NCBI RefSeq assembly: GCF_040616545.1
Contig: NZ_CP156688.1
Location: forward strand, 620,001-684,000
DNA from: Akkermansia muciniphila
Lineage (GTDB): Bacteria > Verrucomicrobiota > Verrucomicrobiia > Verrucomicrobiales > Akkermansiaceae
DNA length: 64,000 nt
Direction: 5' to 3'
Of this stretch, positions 54,301 through 64,000 are shown piece after piece. Below the pieces are notes generated by a model. That model saw only the letters and a program-made list of their open reading frames with translations, made no database searches and had not been told where the DNA came from. The position numbers and the translations under genes are program-made. The number at the start of each line of letters is the position of its first letter. Positions within the stretch are counted from its first letter, which is position 1.

Positions 54301-57300
54301 TAAAGCTACCCAGAGTATTGGGCTGTTCCTGCCGGACGGTTTGACCAAAGCCGTTTTCCAGAGACCGCGACAGCACAACTCCCTTGGACAAGGTCGTGGT
54401 CAGAATGCCTTCTTCGGTTAGTTCCAGCCGGGTCTCCATCTCTCTTTGCCCCGTTCCTCCTTGTAAGGTGGTTGTGCCGTCGTAGTAGGTTCGAGTGACC
54501 AGGGTAGCCCCTGCAGGAGTGGTGACGGTGGTGGTGAGTCCGTCATCACTGTATTCCTTCCTGGTGACCCGTCCCAGGATGTCCGTAGAGGAAACGACCC
54601 GTCCCTGATCGTCATACTCCGTGCTTTCCGTCGTCGTCATGGGACCCACGTCCCGCCGCACGGCGATCGTCCTTCCCGCAGCATCATAGCTGTAGGAGGT
54701 AATCGTTTCTGGTGTGGTTTCTGTCGCCGAGCGGATGGTTTCCACCAGCTGCTTGGCCGTGTTGTAGCCGTAGCTGGTGGTGATGCCGTCTTCGTCGGTT
54801 TCCCTCAACGGGCCACAACACATCCATTCCGTCGTGCTGGTGCGCCCGTTGCCCTTCGTCGTCTTGATGAGCCTTTGCTCCTCGTCGTACTCGTAGTCCT
54901 CCGAGGCAATCAGCGACCAGCCTTCTCCGGTGTGAACGTATTGTTCTTTCCTAGTGGTGGTGCCGTTTTCAGCGATGTATTCCACGTTTCGGGTGCTTTG
55001 TCCGGGAACAATGCTTCCGTTGGCCTGCACGGTCTCCGCCTCCTTGTGGACGGCCCCGTATTCCGCGGCTGCTTCATAGGAATAGACCGTCTGAACGCCA
55101 TTGACGCCCTGGCTCATCTTCCGCCTGCCCCGGGCGTAGGGATACTCCGCCATTTCTCCATAAGTCTCCTCTACACTGGTGTGGACCTGGTCGGAGCCCA
55201 GTGCGGTTTCCTTCACCGTGGTGCGGCTGACCTGCGGACTGTCTTCATACGTGTAAGTGCGCTTGAGAAGTTGGGTTTCTTCTCCATTCTCGGCAATGAC
55301 CACCTTAGTTTCCGTGGCTGGCCTGAAGTCGTTAAAGCGCAAGTCGGCGTAAGTCGTGCGTGTCCCCTTTTCACCTCCTCCGGCCCAGGGAGTGGCTTGC
55401 AAGATGACCCGCCCCTGCTCGTCGTACTCGTAGCGCGTGTAACCGCCGTCGGGCTTGATCTCCAGGGACACCCGGAACTGGTCGTTATAGGTATAGAGGG
55501 TGGTCCTGGCCAGAGAGGTCTTGTACCCCTCCGTCCGGCTGATGGTCAGCCAGCCCCCGTCGGTGTACTTCTTGACTGTACGCGTGCAGGAAGAAGGCTC
55601 TTCCTCGTTGATGCCCTGAATAGTTTCAATGCGCTCCCACTTGGAACCGGGCAGCACGTTTTTCTCTACCGTTCGCACGGTGCGCTCGTCTCCCTCTCCC
55701 TGGATGGTCGTCACCTTGTTGCCTTCCGTCCTTCGCTGCGTCCGGAAGGCAGGCATTCCTTCCCTCTGCTCGGTGATGTTCATCACCTGCACGCCCTGGT
55801 CGGAGCTCAGTTCATAGACGGCCGTCTTGTAGGGAGTTCCCGTGCCGGCAAAGCCGCGCGCATTCTTGCTCACCTGGCAGGGAGCATACCATTCCAGGGT
55901 AAGCTTGCTGCCTTCCGGAACCGCCTGCAGCAGACCCTGGGACTTGGACCAAATGCTCTCGATAGCTCCCGTGGAAGGATGGCGGTTCACCTTCATCTGC
56001 CGGGAATAATCTTCCGCCGTGGTTTCCACGCCGGAGGCGGAGACCAGGGAGACGACCTTTCCGGTGGCTGCCGAGAAGCGCAGGGTGCGTCCATTGCTCT
56101 GGACCATGTCCAGATAGGCGGGAGAGCCGCCGGTGCAGGGAGACTTGTCGGCATTCAGCTTCTGAACCTTGTAGTTCAACTTGCGCGAACTTCCGGAGAC
56201 GGAGGCTCCGGCATGGCCGTCAGAACTCTGGAAGGAGATGGAACTGCCCGTGGGCCGTTTAACGGAGATCTGTCCGGTTGCGGGATTGCAGGAGGCGGTC
56301 CATTCGAGGGGATGCTTGTAGCGCAGAGTGATGGGCCATGGGGAGGAAGGTTCGGCAAGAGTGCGGGGAACGGGGGAATTATTTCCTCCTCCCCCTCCTG
56401 AGTCTCCGGTTCCTACTTCCAGTAAGCCTTCGCAGTCGTCAGCCCCTTCCGGATAGCCGCCGAAGAAATGGGAGGTGTTCTTGCTGCAATCGGACTGTTC
56501 GATGTCTTCGTCGCAATCACAGGAACAGGGGCATGGACAACCTCCTTCCTCCGGCTCGCTGGAGGAAGAAGAGAGGGAACTGGAACTACTGCTGGAAGAG
56601 GAACTGGAGCTGGAACTACTTGAGGAACTCGACGACGAGCTGCTGGAAGAAGAACTGCTGGAGCTGCTCGAGGAAGAGCTGGAAGACGGAGCGCTGCTGG
56701 AGGACGTTGGAGTCTCAGGCACCAAGGAACTGCTGTGGAAACTGGAAGACGAACTGCTCGAGGAGGAAGAGCTTGAACTGCTGCTTGGCTTGGGATCAAA
56801 CTCAAACGAATCTCCTCCCCCTGCCGAACTGCTCGACGAATCCCCTTCTTCCACCTCCTGGTACAGGTTGACCAGCGTCAGGACGGTTTCTCCTTCCTTG
56901 CCGGCAGGCGTGTTTTCCGCCAGCAGGTAATAATCCAGGTCGGGCTCTCCTTGCTTGTCGCACATTAAGGCAATGCAGAACTCCTCTTCCGACCCCAAGG
57001 AAGGCTGGTATTGATGGACGATGTGGCACCAGTAATAGCCCTGTTCGAAATGAAGCTGGCGGCAGAGAGGCGTGGAAGAGCCGGCCTCCGTGGCAAGTTC
57101 CAGCTCCTTGGCGGGGATGGAAAGGGAAATGGAGGAGCGGGCGTGAAGGTGGAGAAACCAGGTGGCGGGAGCCATGACCTTGAGGTATCCGAACCATTCG
57201 TGGCGGGTAGGGGAGGAAGCGATCCGTTTGGGAACGAGAACGGGAGCGGTGAGGCCGTTGACCAGGAAGTTGCCCTGGGGCTGGCCGTTGGGATACATGG

Positions 57301-57352
57301 GAATGAAGGGGTAGACGGTGTCCATGGCACCGATGTTGAAAGTGTTGTTCAT
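51338..57352 (-). CDS. intact Rhs/YD-repeat polymorphic toxin with poly-Ser linker
   Basis: 2004 residues from ATG 57352; a TTG at 57376 is a weaker start. Domains: a novel N-terminal domain (~1-170, aromatic-rich); a serine linker (~185-266, runs of tens of Ser); a Cys-rich turn 'GGCPCPCSCDCDED'; a long RHS/YD-repeat shell ('GYTRYEYDEQGRVILQA' and many like it); the core end 'YYNYRHLNPATGRWINRDP'; then a ~190-residue variable tip beginning at 'DIIGLYTVSYEV'. No signal peptide. Rhs shells enclose and release a C-terminal toxin against competitors. The tip is beta-rich with alternating small and hydrophobic residues ('GVLGFNKTISAGGNYSYPE') and has no recognised toxin motif. The 50702 gene is its likely immunity partner. 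Confidence 0.88.
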   Translation of the reverse strand: MNNTFNIGAMDTVYPFIPMYPNGQPQGNFLVNGLTAPVLVPKRIASSPTRHEWFGYLKVMAPATWFLHLHARSSISLSIPAKELELATEAGSSTPLCRQLHFEQGYYWCHIVHQYQPSLGSEEEFCIALMCDKQGEPDLDYYLLAENTPAGKEGETVLTLVNLYQEVEEGDSSSSSAGGGDSFEFDPKPSSSSSSSSSSSSSSSFHSSSLVPETPTSSSSAPSSSSSSSSSSSSSSSSSSSSSSSSSSSSSSSSSSSSSLSSSSSEPEEGGCPCPCSCDCDEDIEQSDCSKNTSHFFGGYPEGADDCEGLLEVGTGDSGGGGGNNSPVPRTLAEPSSPWPITLRYKHPLEWTASCNPATGQISVKRPTGSSISFQSSDGHAGASVSGSSRKLNYKVQKLNADKSPCTGGSPAYLDMVQSNGRTLRFSAATGKVVSLVSASGVETTAEDYSRQMKVNRHPSTGAIESIWSKSQGLLQAVPEGSKLTLEWYAPCQVSKNARGFAGTGTPYKTAVYELSSDQGVQVMNITEQREGMPAFRTQRRTEGNKVTTIQGEGDERTVRTVEKNVLPGSKWERIETIQGINEEEPSSCTRTVKKYTDGGWLTISRTEGYKTSLARTTLYTYNDQFRVSLEIKPDGGYTRYEYDEQGRVILQATPWAGGGEKGTRTTYADLRFNDFRPATETKVVIAENGEETQLLKRTYTYEDSPQVSRTTVKETALGSDQVHTSVEETYGEMAEYPYARGRRKMSQGVNGVQTVYSYEAAAEYGAVHKEAETVQANGSIVPGQSTRNVEYIAENGTTTRKEQYVHTGEGWSLIASEDYEYDEEQRLIKTTKGNGRTSTTEWMCCGPLRETDEDGITTSYGYNTAKQLVETIRSATETTPETITSYSYDAAGRTIAVRRDVGPMTTTESTEYDDQGRVVSSTDILGRVTRKEYSDDGLTTTVTTPAGATLVTRTYYDGTTTLQGGTGQREMETRLELTEEGILTTTLSKGVVLSRSLENGFGQTVRQEQPNTLGSFIVTRNTYNDKGLLARSQTEDLAPTVTDYNELGQVVKQTVLLEELHPNDTTRNRISEHSSRYRLREDGVYQVQTSTAYNADGLPLTQATESLVSELSPVLESKSISLDVYGQESMQWTEYIAPTKRTQFSRIPTSNIVAESLIVDGFTVSQTDHSGICSIQRHSCTSTGVILEKTDGRGNTTIEETDLAGRPVKTTDPAGHVTTTSYSSCYDNPACITDALGGTTCYSYDIRGRKTAEYGTATQPACFAYDEADRMVSLTTFRADEGDITSDPSNRTDGDTTTWLYDPATGLELKKAYADGSCVSKTYDELNRLETLTKARGIVTSYIYAPLTGELVSISHSDQTIPWLYSYNHLGQVVSISDASGIREFSYDSYGRMIQDTSFGGVESCIQEQYDALGRSEGYRLMLGTRTVQHSHLDYDQQSGMIGMNLEGLASSFTWEYDPASGFINYLTYPNGMVRCNTYHSTLNLVTAIGYRKGADGELAAGHEYDYDALGRPIQRRDSWDVATPATLRDFTYNGRSELVEDRISRGGSFIYSYDNIGNRKTARELEEEVSYDANCLNQYAEIAGREEHFTPAYDADGNQTRIMTSTGIWEVSYDANDRPVIFTQEDGRTVITCSYDYQGRRFEKKATVNGAVSSHSWFLYRDYLQVAELDLTHPEPLLVKSYLWDPTEPTATRVLMMTCWQENGMKVKEHLYFMHDALKNVTSIFDGQQKQQARYEYAPFGSPITEEGGMARENKFRFSCEFSDDELGLVYYNYRHLNPATGRWINRDPIQEQSGWNLYSYIYNSPTISNDIIGLYTVSYEVNLGIIGAPFYARVQGEIQTDPYFKVSGEFYAAWQWTIPSVKKIDKLASKYLGVHVDAGLRVGGKAKISHDKCKKLSNIKVCVSVEAFAVAEHRRSGYRNKSTGQFNRQRFGANASGSGDLCLNLCNGDISLQANISWSAYINIGVLGFNKTISAGGNYSYPEKNLATASSLAILKKYCNS

Positions 57353-57733
57353 GGTAATGAAATGATGTTGGTTCAATGGTTGCCCCTACCATGAAACAAA
57401 AACTACCAGTGTAAACACGCCGCGAACGTTATGATATTCAAATACACAATAATATTATCAACATAGGTATTTCATAAAATACATAATGCTTCTTCTGATT
57501 CTCTTGATTAATCAAGGCGACAATACAGATTTTTCCAGCGACCAGCTTTAAAGTACCAATAAAGCACAAGACATCTGATCATCCCTATCCACGACGCTAG
57601 ATACCGCCGGTCAGCGAACTTTCTTTCCTCCTATAAGATTTCCCTGGAAGCACCGTCTAACCAAACGCCAGTTCTACAGACGCTCTGCTTCATCAAGCCT
57701 TCTCCCACCAAAGGGAGTCACGATGCAGAAACA
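57353..57733. other. rhs upstream region / ATP operon 3' flank
   Basis: 381 bases, AT-rich next to rhs (57410-57500) and mixed further right. On the minus strand a TTGATA near 57460 with AATATC 17 bases on is a weak rhs promoter candidate. A small CTCCC-N6-GGGAG hairpin (57703-57718) lies after the DUF5069 stop but lacks a U-tract. No gene was recognised. Confidence 0.45.
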
Positions 57734-58291
57734 TCATTCACCATCGAGCGGCTTGGCCGTGGAACTCAGCGTGCACTGGCGCACGTAGTCGTACACCTTG
57801 GGGTCACTGTCGCCCGCGGCCCATACTACCCGCAGGAAATCGGCGGGATGGATGTTACCGTGTTCCCGGAGGAAGCGGCGGTCGTTCTCACAGCAGTAGA
57901 TGACGTCATCCCCCATGGAGCCGACCAACTTGGCCCGCGCCTTGGCAATCAGGCGCGGAAGGTACGGAAGGCCGCTGAGTTCATCCCCGAAGCCCGGCAG
58001 GTCATACCCGATGACGGGCTTGCCTTGGTAAAATTGCCCATGCTGGATGGTCAGGAAGAAGTCCCTGCGCGCCGCGGCTATCAACAGCACCGTGGTGGGG
58101 GAAGGTTCTCCCGTGCGGGCATAGAGTTCCACAAAGTCAAACAGTTCCCGCGTTCGGCAACCGATGGAGGACAGGAAGATGATTTCCTGGTCCGTAAAGA
58201 AGCCGTCCACATTCCTGTGGCCTTCATGGTAGCGCCCCACCGCCTCGCGGAAAAGGTCGTAAAACGTGTCGTTCCAGTCTTCCGCCATCAT
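57734..58291 (-). CDS. DUF5069-family protein coupled to atpC
   Basis: 185 residues from ATGATG 58291, overlapping the atpC stop by 4 bases. The C-terminal part 'LPYLPRLIAKARAKLVGSM' and 'NDRRFLREHGNIHPADFLRV' with 'DPKVYDYVRQ' is typical of DUF5069, a family common in Verrucomicrobiota. No enzymatic motif is known to me. Its place as the last gene of the ATP synthase operon suggests a link to energy metabolism or assembly, but that is inference. Confidence 0.8.
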   Translation of the reverse strand: MMAEDWNDTFYDLFREAVGRYHEGHRNVDGFFTDQEIIFLSSIGCRTRELFDFVELYARTGEPSPTTVLLIAAARRDFFLTIQHGQFYQGKPVIGYDLPGFGDELSGLPYLPRLIAKARAKLVGSMGDDVIYCCENDRRFLREHGNIHPADFLRVVWAAGDSDPKVYDYVRQCTLSSTAKPLDGE

Positions 58292-58710
58292 CTGCCGGGG
58301 GATTTGTGTTTGCGCTTGAAGTTCAGCATCATGATCTGCTTGGTCAGGTTCGCCTCAAACCGGGCCTGTTCCTCGCGGGACATTTCCGAGCGGGCCTTCA
58401 GCACTTCCTGCGCTTCCTGAATGGCCCGTTCCACGCTGCCTTCATCAATCTGGGAGGAGTTGAGGGCCAGGTCCGTCACCATCAGGACGTGGTCGTCATT
58501 GACCTGGACAAAACCCGTTCCCACCACCATGCTTTCCTCCGGGCCGTCCAGGGGCTTGTAGCGGAGTTCCCCCGGTTCCAGGGAGGTAATCAGGGCCGTA
58601 TGGTGTTCCAGCACACCCATCTCCCCGAGGCTGCCGGGCAGATACACGTATTCCACCGTGGCGGCAACGGCCACTTCATCCGGGGTAATGACTTTGAACT
58701 CCATGCTCAT
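58288..58710 (-). CDS. atpC: ATP synthase epsilon subunit
   Basis: 140 residues. The N-terminal beta-sandwich ('MEFKVITPDEVAVAATVEYV', 'GSLGEMGVLEHHTALITSLEPG') is standard, with a C-terminal helical region ('RAIQEAQEVLKARSEMSREE'). It is part of the F1 central stalk. It lies 24 bases after atpD and overlaps the DUF5069 gene. Confidence 0.95.
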   Translation of the reverse strand: MSMEFKVITPDEVAVAATVEYVYLPGSLGEMGVLEHHTALITSLEPGELRYKPLDGPEESMVVGTGFVQVNDDHVLMVTDLALNSSQIDEGSVERAIQEAQEVLKARSEMSREEQARFEANLTKQIMMLNFKRKHKSPGR

Positions 58711-58734
58711 GGTGTGGAACTGCGGGAAAAGGGG

Positions 58735-61112
<2,378 letters not shown>

Positions 61113-61133
61113 GGTTCAGTGCTCCCGTAGTGG

Positions 61134-62666
61134 TTAGTTCCAGCTGAGCTTGAAGGATTCAATGGCGGCTTTAAGCCCAGCGTCTATTTCCGGCGTCAGG
61201 TCCTTTTCCTTCAGGATGCTTTCCAGCAGGTCCGGATGCTGGTCCTGCATGTAGGCTTCCCAGGCATTCTGGCATTCCTTGATCCTGTCCACCGGAACGT
61301 CGTCAAAGTAGCCTTTCTGCATGGCGTACAGGTCCGCGGCTTCCAGCCCCAGCAGCTTGGGCTCATACTGGTTCTGTTTGAAAAGCTCCACGATGCGCTC
61401 CCCGCGGGCCAGCTTGGCCTTGGTGCTGGGATCCAGGTCAGACCCGAACTGGGCGAAGGCCTGCAATTCCGTGAACTGGGCCAGGTCCAGCTTGATGGAG
61501 CCGGCCAGCTTCTTGATGATTTTCGTCTGGGCGGAGGAACCCACGCGGGAGACGGAGATGCCCACGTTGATGGCGGGGCGCACCCCCTGGTAGAACAGGT
61601 CCGTTTCCAGGAAGATCTGGCCGTCCGTGATGGAAATGACGTTGGTGGGAATGTAGGCGGAAACGTCCCCGGCCTGCGTTTCAATGATGGGGAGGGCCGT
61701 CAGGGAGCCGCCGCCGTGTTCCTTGTTGATGCGCGCGGCGCGTTCCAGCAGGCGGCTGTGCAGGTAAAAGACGTCCCCCGGGTATGCCTCACGCCCGGAC
61801 GGACGGCGCAGAATCAGGGAAATCTGGCGGTAGGCCACGGCATGCTTGGAGAGGTCATCGTAAACGATCAGGGCGTCCTCCCCCTTGTCCATGAAGTATT
61901 CCCCCATGGCGCAGCCGGCATACGGGGCCAGGTAGAGCATGGCGGCGGGGTCCGAGGCGGAAGCCGCCACCACGATGGAGTATTTCATGGCCCCGGTTTC
62001 CTCCAGCTTGGCCACCAGGCGGCTGATGTTAGCGCGCTTCTGGCCGATGGCCACGTAAATGTTGTACAGCGGCCGGTGGTCCGGCAGCCTGCCTTCCTCC
62101 GCCATGCGGTTCTGCTCCGCCTGGGCAATCATGGTGTCCATGGCAATGGCGGTTTTCCCGGTGGCGCGGTCCCCGATGATGAGCTCACGCTGGCCGCGGC
62201 CGATGGGGATCATGGCGTCAATGGGGAGGATGCCCGTCTGCACGGGAACGGTGACGGGCTGGCGGGAAATAATGCCGGAGGCGATCTTTTCCACGGGGTA
62301 GTAGGCTTCCGCCTTGATCGGCCCCTTGCCGTCAATCGGTTCCCCCAGCGTGTTCACCACGCGGCCCAGCAGGGAACGGCCCACAGGCACGGAGAGGAGG
62401 CGGCCCGTGCATTTGACCAGGTCCCCTTCCTTCAAGTTGGAATCATCCCCCAGAATCACAGCGCCCACCTCATGTTCTTCCAGGTTCATCGCCAGGCCCA
62501 TCACGCCGCCGGGGAATTCAATCATTTCATTGAGCATCACGTCGCTCAGCCCTTCGATCTTGGCGACGCCGTCCCCCACGGAACGAATGACGCCCACGTT
62601 TTCCTGACTGACGGTAGCCGTGGCTTTTTTAATTTCTGCTTCGAGTTCTTGAAGTATGTTGCTCAT
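61134..62666 (-). CDS. atpA: ATP synthase alpha subunit
   Basis: 510 residues. Walker A '[15 protein letters not shown]', 'VYVAIGQKR'-type strand (here '[17 protein letters not shown]') and '[19 protein letters not shown]' are canonical. Non-catalytic nucleotide-binding subunit of F1. It lies 18 bases after atpH and 21 before atpG. Confidence 0.97.
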   Translation of the reverse strand: MSNILQELEAEIKKATATVSQENVGVIRSVGDGVAKIEGLSDVMLNEMIEFPGGVMGLAMNLEEHEVGAVILGDDSNLKEGDLVKCTGRLLSVPVGRSLLGRVVNTLGEPIDGKGPIKAEAYYPVEKIASGIISRQPVTVPVQTGILPIDAMIPIGRGQRELIIGDRATGKTAIAMDTMIAQAEQNRMAEEGRLPDHRPLYNIYVAIGQKRANISRLVAKLEETGAMKYSIVVAASASDPAAMLYLAPYAGCAMGEYFMDKGEDALIVYDDLSKHAVAYRQISLILRRPSGREAYPGDVFYLHSRLLERAARINKEHGGGSLTALPIIETQAGDVSAYIPTNVISITDGQIFLETDLFYQGVRPAINVGISVSRVGSSAQTKIIKKLAGSIKLDLAQFTELQAFAQFGSDLDPSTKAKLARGERIVELFKQNQYEPKLLGLEAADLYAMQKGYFDDVPVDRIKECQNAWEAYMQDQHPDLLESILKEKDLTPEIDAGLKAAIESFKLSWN

Positions 62667-62684
62667 GGAAAAAAAGTTCGTTGG

Positions 62685-63092
62685 TTAATTGGAAAGGGTG
62701 CGGGCCAGGTCGGCCAGGCGGTCAATTTTGGAACGCACGGAGCCGTCCTTCACGTCGTCGCCCACCTGGATGCGGACGCCTCCCAGCAGGCCAGGCTCCA
62801 CTTCCCAGTTGTAGTAAAGTCCGTCGCCGTATTTGGCCGCCAGTTTCGTCTGAATCCGGGAGCGTTCCTCCTCCGTCAGCGGCACGGCGCTTTGAATGGT
62901 GGCCGTACGGCTTTTCACCGCATATTCCACCATGCGGGAGAAGGCTGTCAGCAGGGCCTCGTAATTGCGCGGCTTGCGCTCTGCAATTTTCCGGGCGATC
63001 AGGCGCACGCGGTCCTCCGCCACGGCATTCCCGTCCAGGCAGAGCCGGAACAGCCTGCGGGCGGCATTTTGCGTGTCCTTTCCGATTTTCAT
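62685..63092 (-). CDS. atpH: ATP synthase delta subunit, unusually short
   Basis: 135 residues, against ~175-180 in most bacteria. The C-terminal part is recognisable ('AVPLTEEERSRIQTKLAAKYG', 'VEPGLLGGVRIQVGDDVKDGS'). The N-terminal helical domain that binds alpha is shortened by about 40 residues. There is no upstream in-frame room, as atpF ends 8 bases away. Delta connects F1 to the b stalk. Confidence 0.9.
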   Translation of the reverse strand: MKIGKDTQNAARRLFRLCLDGNAVAEDRVRLIARKIAERKPRNYEALLTAFSRMVEYAVKSRTATIQSAVPLTEEERSRIQTKLAAKYGDGLYYNWEVEPGLLGGVRIQVGDDVKDGSVRSKIDRLADLARTLSN

Positions 63093-63100
63093 AAATTATT

Positions 63101-63649
63101 TCAGGAATCCAGGCTGTCGATTGCTTCCCGGTTGATTCTCCGCTGGTCTTCTTCCGTCAGCACTTTCCCGGTGACCTGGGCCGTAGCCAAGGCCACCAGC
63201 TGGCCGAACTGCTCTTTCAGCGCGTCGCGTTCCTTCTGCTGTTCCAGTTCCGCAAGCTCCCGGGCTTTTTTGACAATTTCCTCCGCCTTCCGGGCAGCCT
63301 CCGCTTCCTGTTCCTCCAGCAGGCGGGAGGCGGCTTCCTTGGCGGCTTCTATTTTTTCCTGCCCCTTTTCCCCGGCCTCCACCAGCATTTCATGCGTCTG
63401 CTCCTTTACGGAAGCAAGCTGGCGTTCGCTTTCCTCACGCATTTCCTCCCCTTCTTCAATGCGCTGGCGCCTTTTTTCCAGAACGTTCTGGATAGGCTTG
63501 AACGCCAGGTAGCGCAGGATCACCACCATCAGGATGAAGGCGATCAGGTTGGCAAGAAAGGGCTCCCAGCTTGTCACCCCGAAGGGCGCAAAGGGATTCC
63601 AGGACTGGTCGGCTATGAGATTCAGCATAAAATGAACGGGTTGAAACAT
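63101..63649 (-). CDS. atpF: ATP synthase b subunit
   Basis: 182 residues from ATG 63649; ATG 63628 is an alternative. One N-terminal membrane helix ('PFLANLIAFILMVVILRYL') and a long charged helix with heavy Glu/Lys/Ala content. It is the peripheral stalk. It precedes atpH by 8 bases. Confidence 0.94.
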   Translation of the reverse strand: MFQPVHFMLNLIADQSWNPFAPFGVTSWEPFLANLIAFILMVVILRYLAFKPIQNVLEKRRQRIEEGEEMREESERQLASVKEQTHEMLVEAGEKGQEKIEAAKEAASRLLEEQEAEAARKAEEIVKKARELAELEQQKERDALKEQFGQLVALATAQVTGKVLTEEDQRRINREAIDSLDS

Positions 63650-63730
63650 GCCGGAAGTTTTCCGGACCGGCAGGAACGGCTGCGCCGCCCCGGAGCGGAA
63701 GGAGTTCCCTCCGGGAACGGAGCGTCCGGA

Positions 63731-63952
63731 TTATTTCACAAAGATGGAGATCAGGGCCACGCCTTCAATCAGGGCGGCCAGCGTAATGGCAATCACCATG
63801 ATGGGGGAGGAGGCGCCGGGGTTGCGCCCGGTGGCTTCCGCGGCTTTCGCGCCGATGAGGCCTATGCCGATGCCGGCGCCGATGGTGACGAGGCCAAAGC
63901 CCACGTTGCCGGACAGTTCGGCCAGGGAGGTCATTGCAGTAGGATCAATCAT
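63731..63952 (-). CDS. atpE: ATP synthase c subunit
   Basis: 73 residues, two helices joined by the polar loop 'TGRNPGA'. The ion-binding Glu63 sits in 'LAALIEGVALIS'. The Gln and the Glu-Ser pair typical of sodium-binding rings are absent, so a proton ring is likely. atpB is expected just beyond the window. Confidence 0.95.
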   Translation of the reverse strand: MIDPTAMTSLAELSGNVGFGLVTIGAGIGIGLIGAKAAEATGRNPGASSPIMVIAITLAALIEGVALISIFVK

Positions 63953-64000
63953 GTTATTGTATGGTTTTATGTTTTTGTTGAACGTTCCCCCACAGGTTGC

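Noticed and set aside
56475-56930. Plus-strand frame rich in Glu and Leu, coiled-coil-like
   Set aside because: It is the exact complement of the poly-Ser codons of the Rhs gene; the composition follows from Ser codons and no start signal is present.

Overview
The window looks like chromosomal DNA of a Gram-negative Verrucomicrobiota bacterium, most likely Akkermansia or a close relative. The evidence is the GC-rich coding style, the near absence of Shine-Dalgarno sequences, many small lipoproteins and secreted proteins, a lipid A/Kdo gene (waaA), a GH110-type galactosidase with an NPCBM domain, a Cys-type sulfatase and a DUF5069 protein. This identification is inference from gene content; no database search was run. 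No tRNA, rRNA or CRISPR array was recognised. Layout: 1-7590 (+) holds a PDZ protein cut by the window edge, an orphan RelE-like protein, CoaC, a lipoprotein, an M23 peptidase, a TPR protein and a Nudix-PPK2 fusion. 7600-16544 holds a DeoR regulator, a GNAT protein, a cysteine desulfurase, a separate CoaB, RsgA, a retropepsin-like protein, WaaA, RsmD and small envelope proteins. 16681-21930 holds a second PPK2, the GH110-like enzyme, a lipoprotein, an alpha/beta hydrolase and TsaE. 22019-26727 holds rplU-rpmA and then an iron-sulfur assembly cluster (Fur-like regulator, sufC, sufB, sufD). The desulfurase at 9217 is the only sulfur donor for it in the window.

26728-32488 carries two YfhO-like membrane paralogues around a GT2 glycosyltransferase. 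One paralogue and the first ~200 bases of the glycosyltransferase are visibly AT-rich, while the rest is GC-rich. The intergenic region has two copies of a palindromic operator-like motif. 32647-36575 holds a sulfatase whose reading frame runs without a stop into bioB, followed by bioA. 37859-43018 (minus) is a tightly overlapping set (WecE-like transaminase, GNAT, ArnC/GtrB-like GT2, two SMR-type half-transporters) followed by a large membrane protein with its own promoter. Together these look like a pathway that makes a lipid-linked amino sugar, flips it and transfers it to an envelope glycan.

44978-57400 is an AT-rich Rhs island. It contains one intact Rhs protein of about 2004 residues with a novel-looking poly-Ser/Cys-rich linker, a probable membrane immunity protein, and at least three degraded rhs remnants. 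One remnant is joined to a duplicated ~375-base internal piece of atpD. 57734-63952 (minus) is the F-type ATP synthase operon (c, b, delta, alpha, gamma, beta, epsilon) with a coupled DUF5069 gene. Several promoters place a -10 box exactly 7 bases before the ATG, which suggests leaderless transcripts and helps choose starts.
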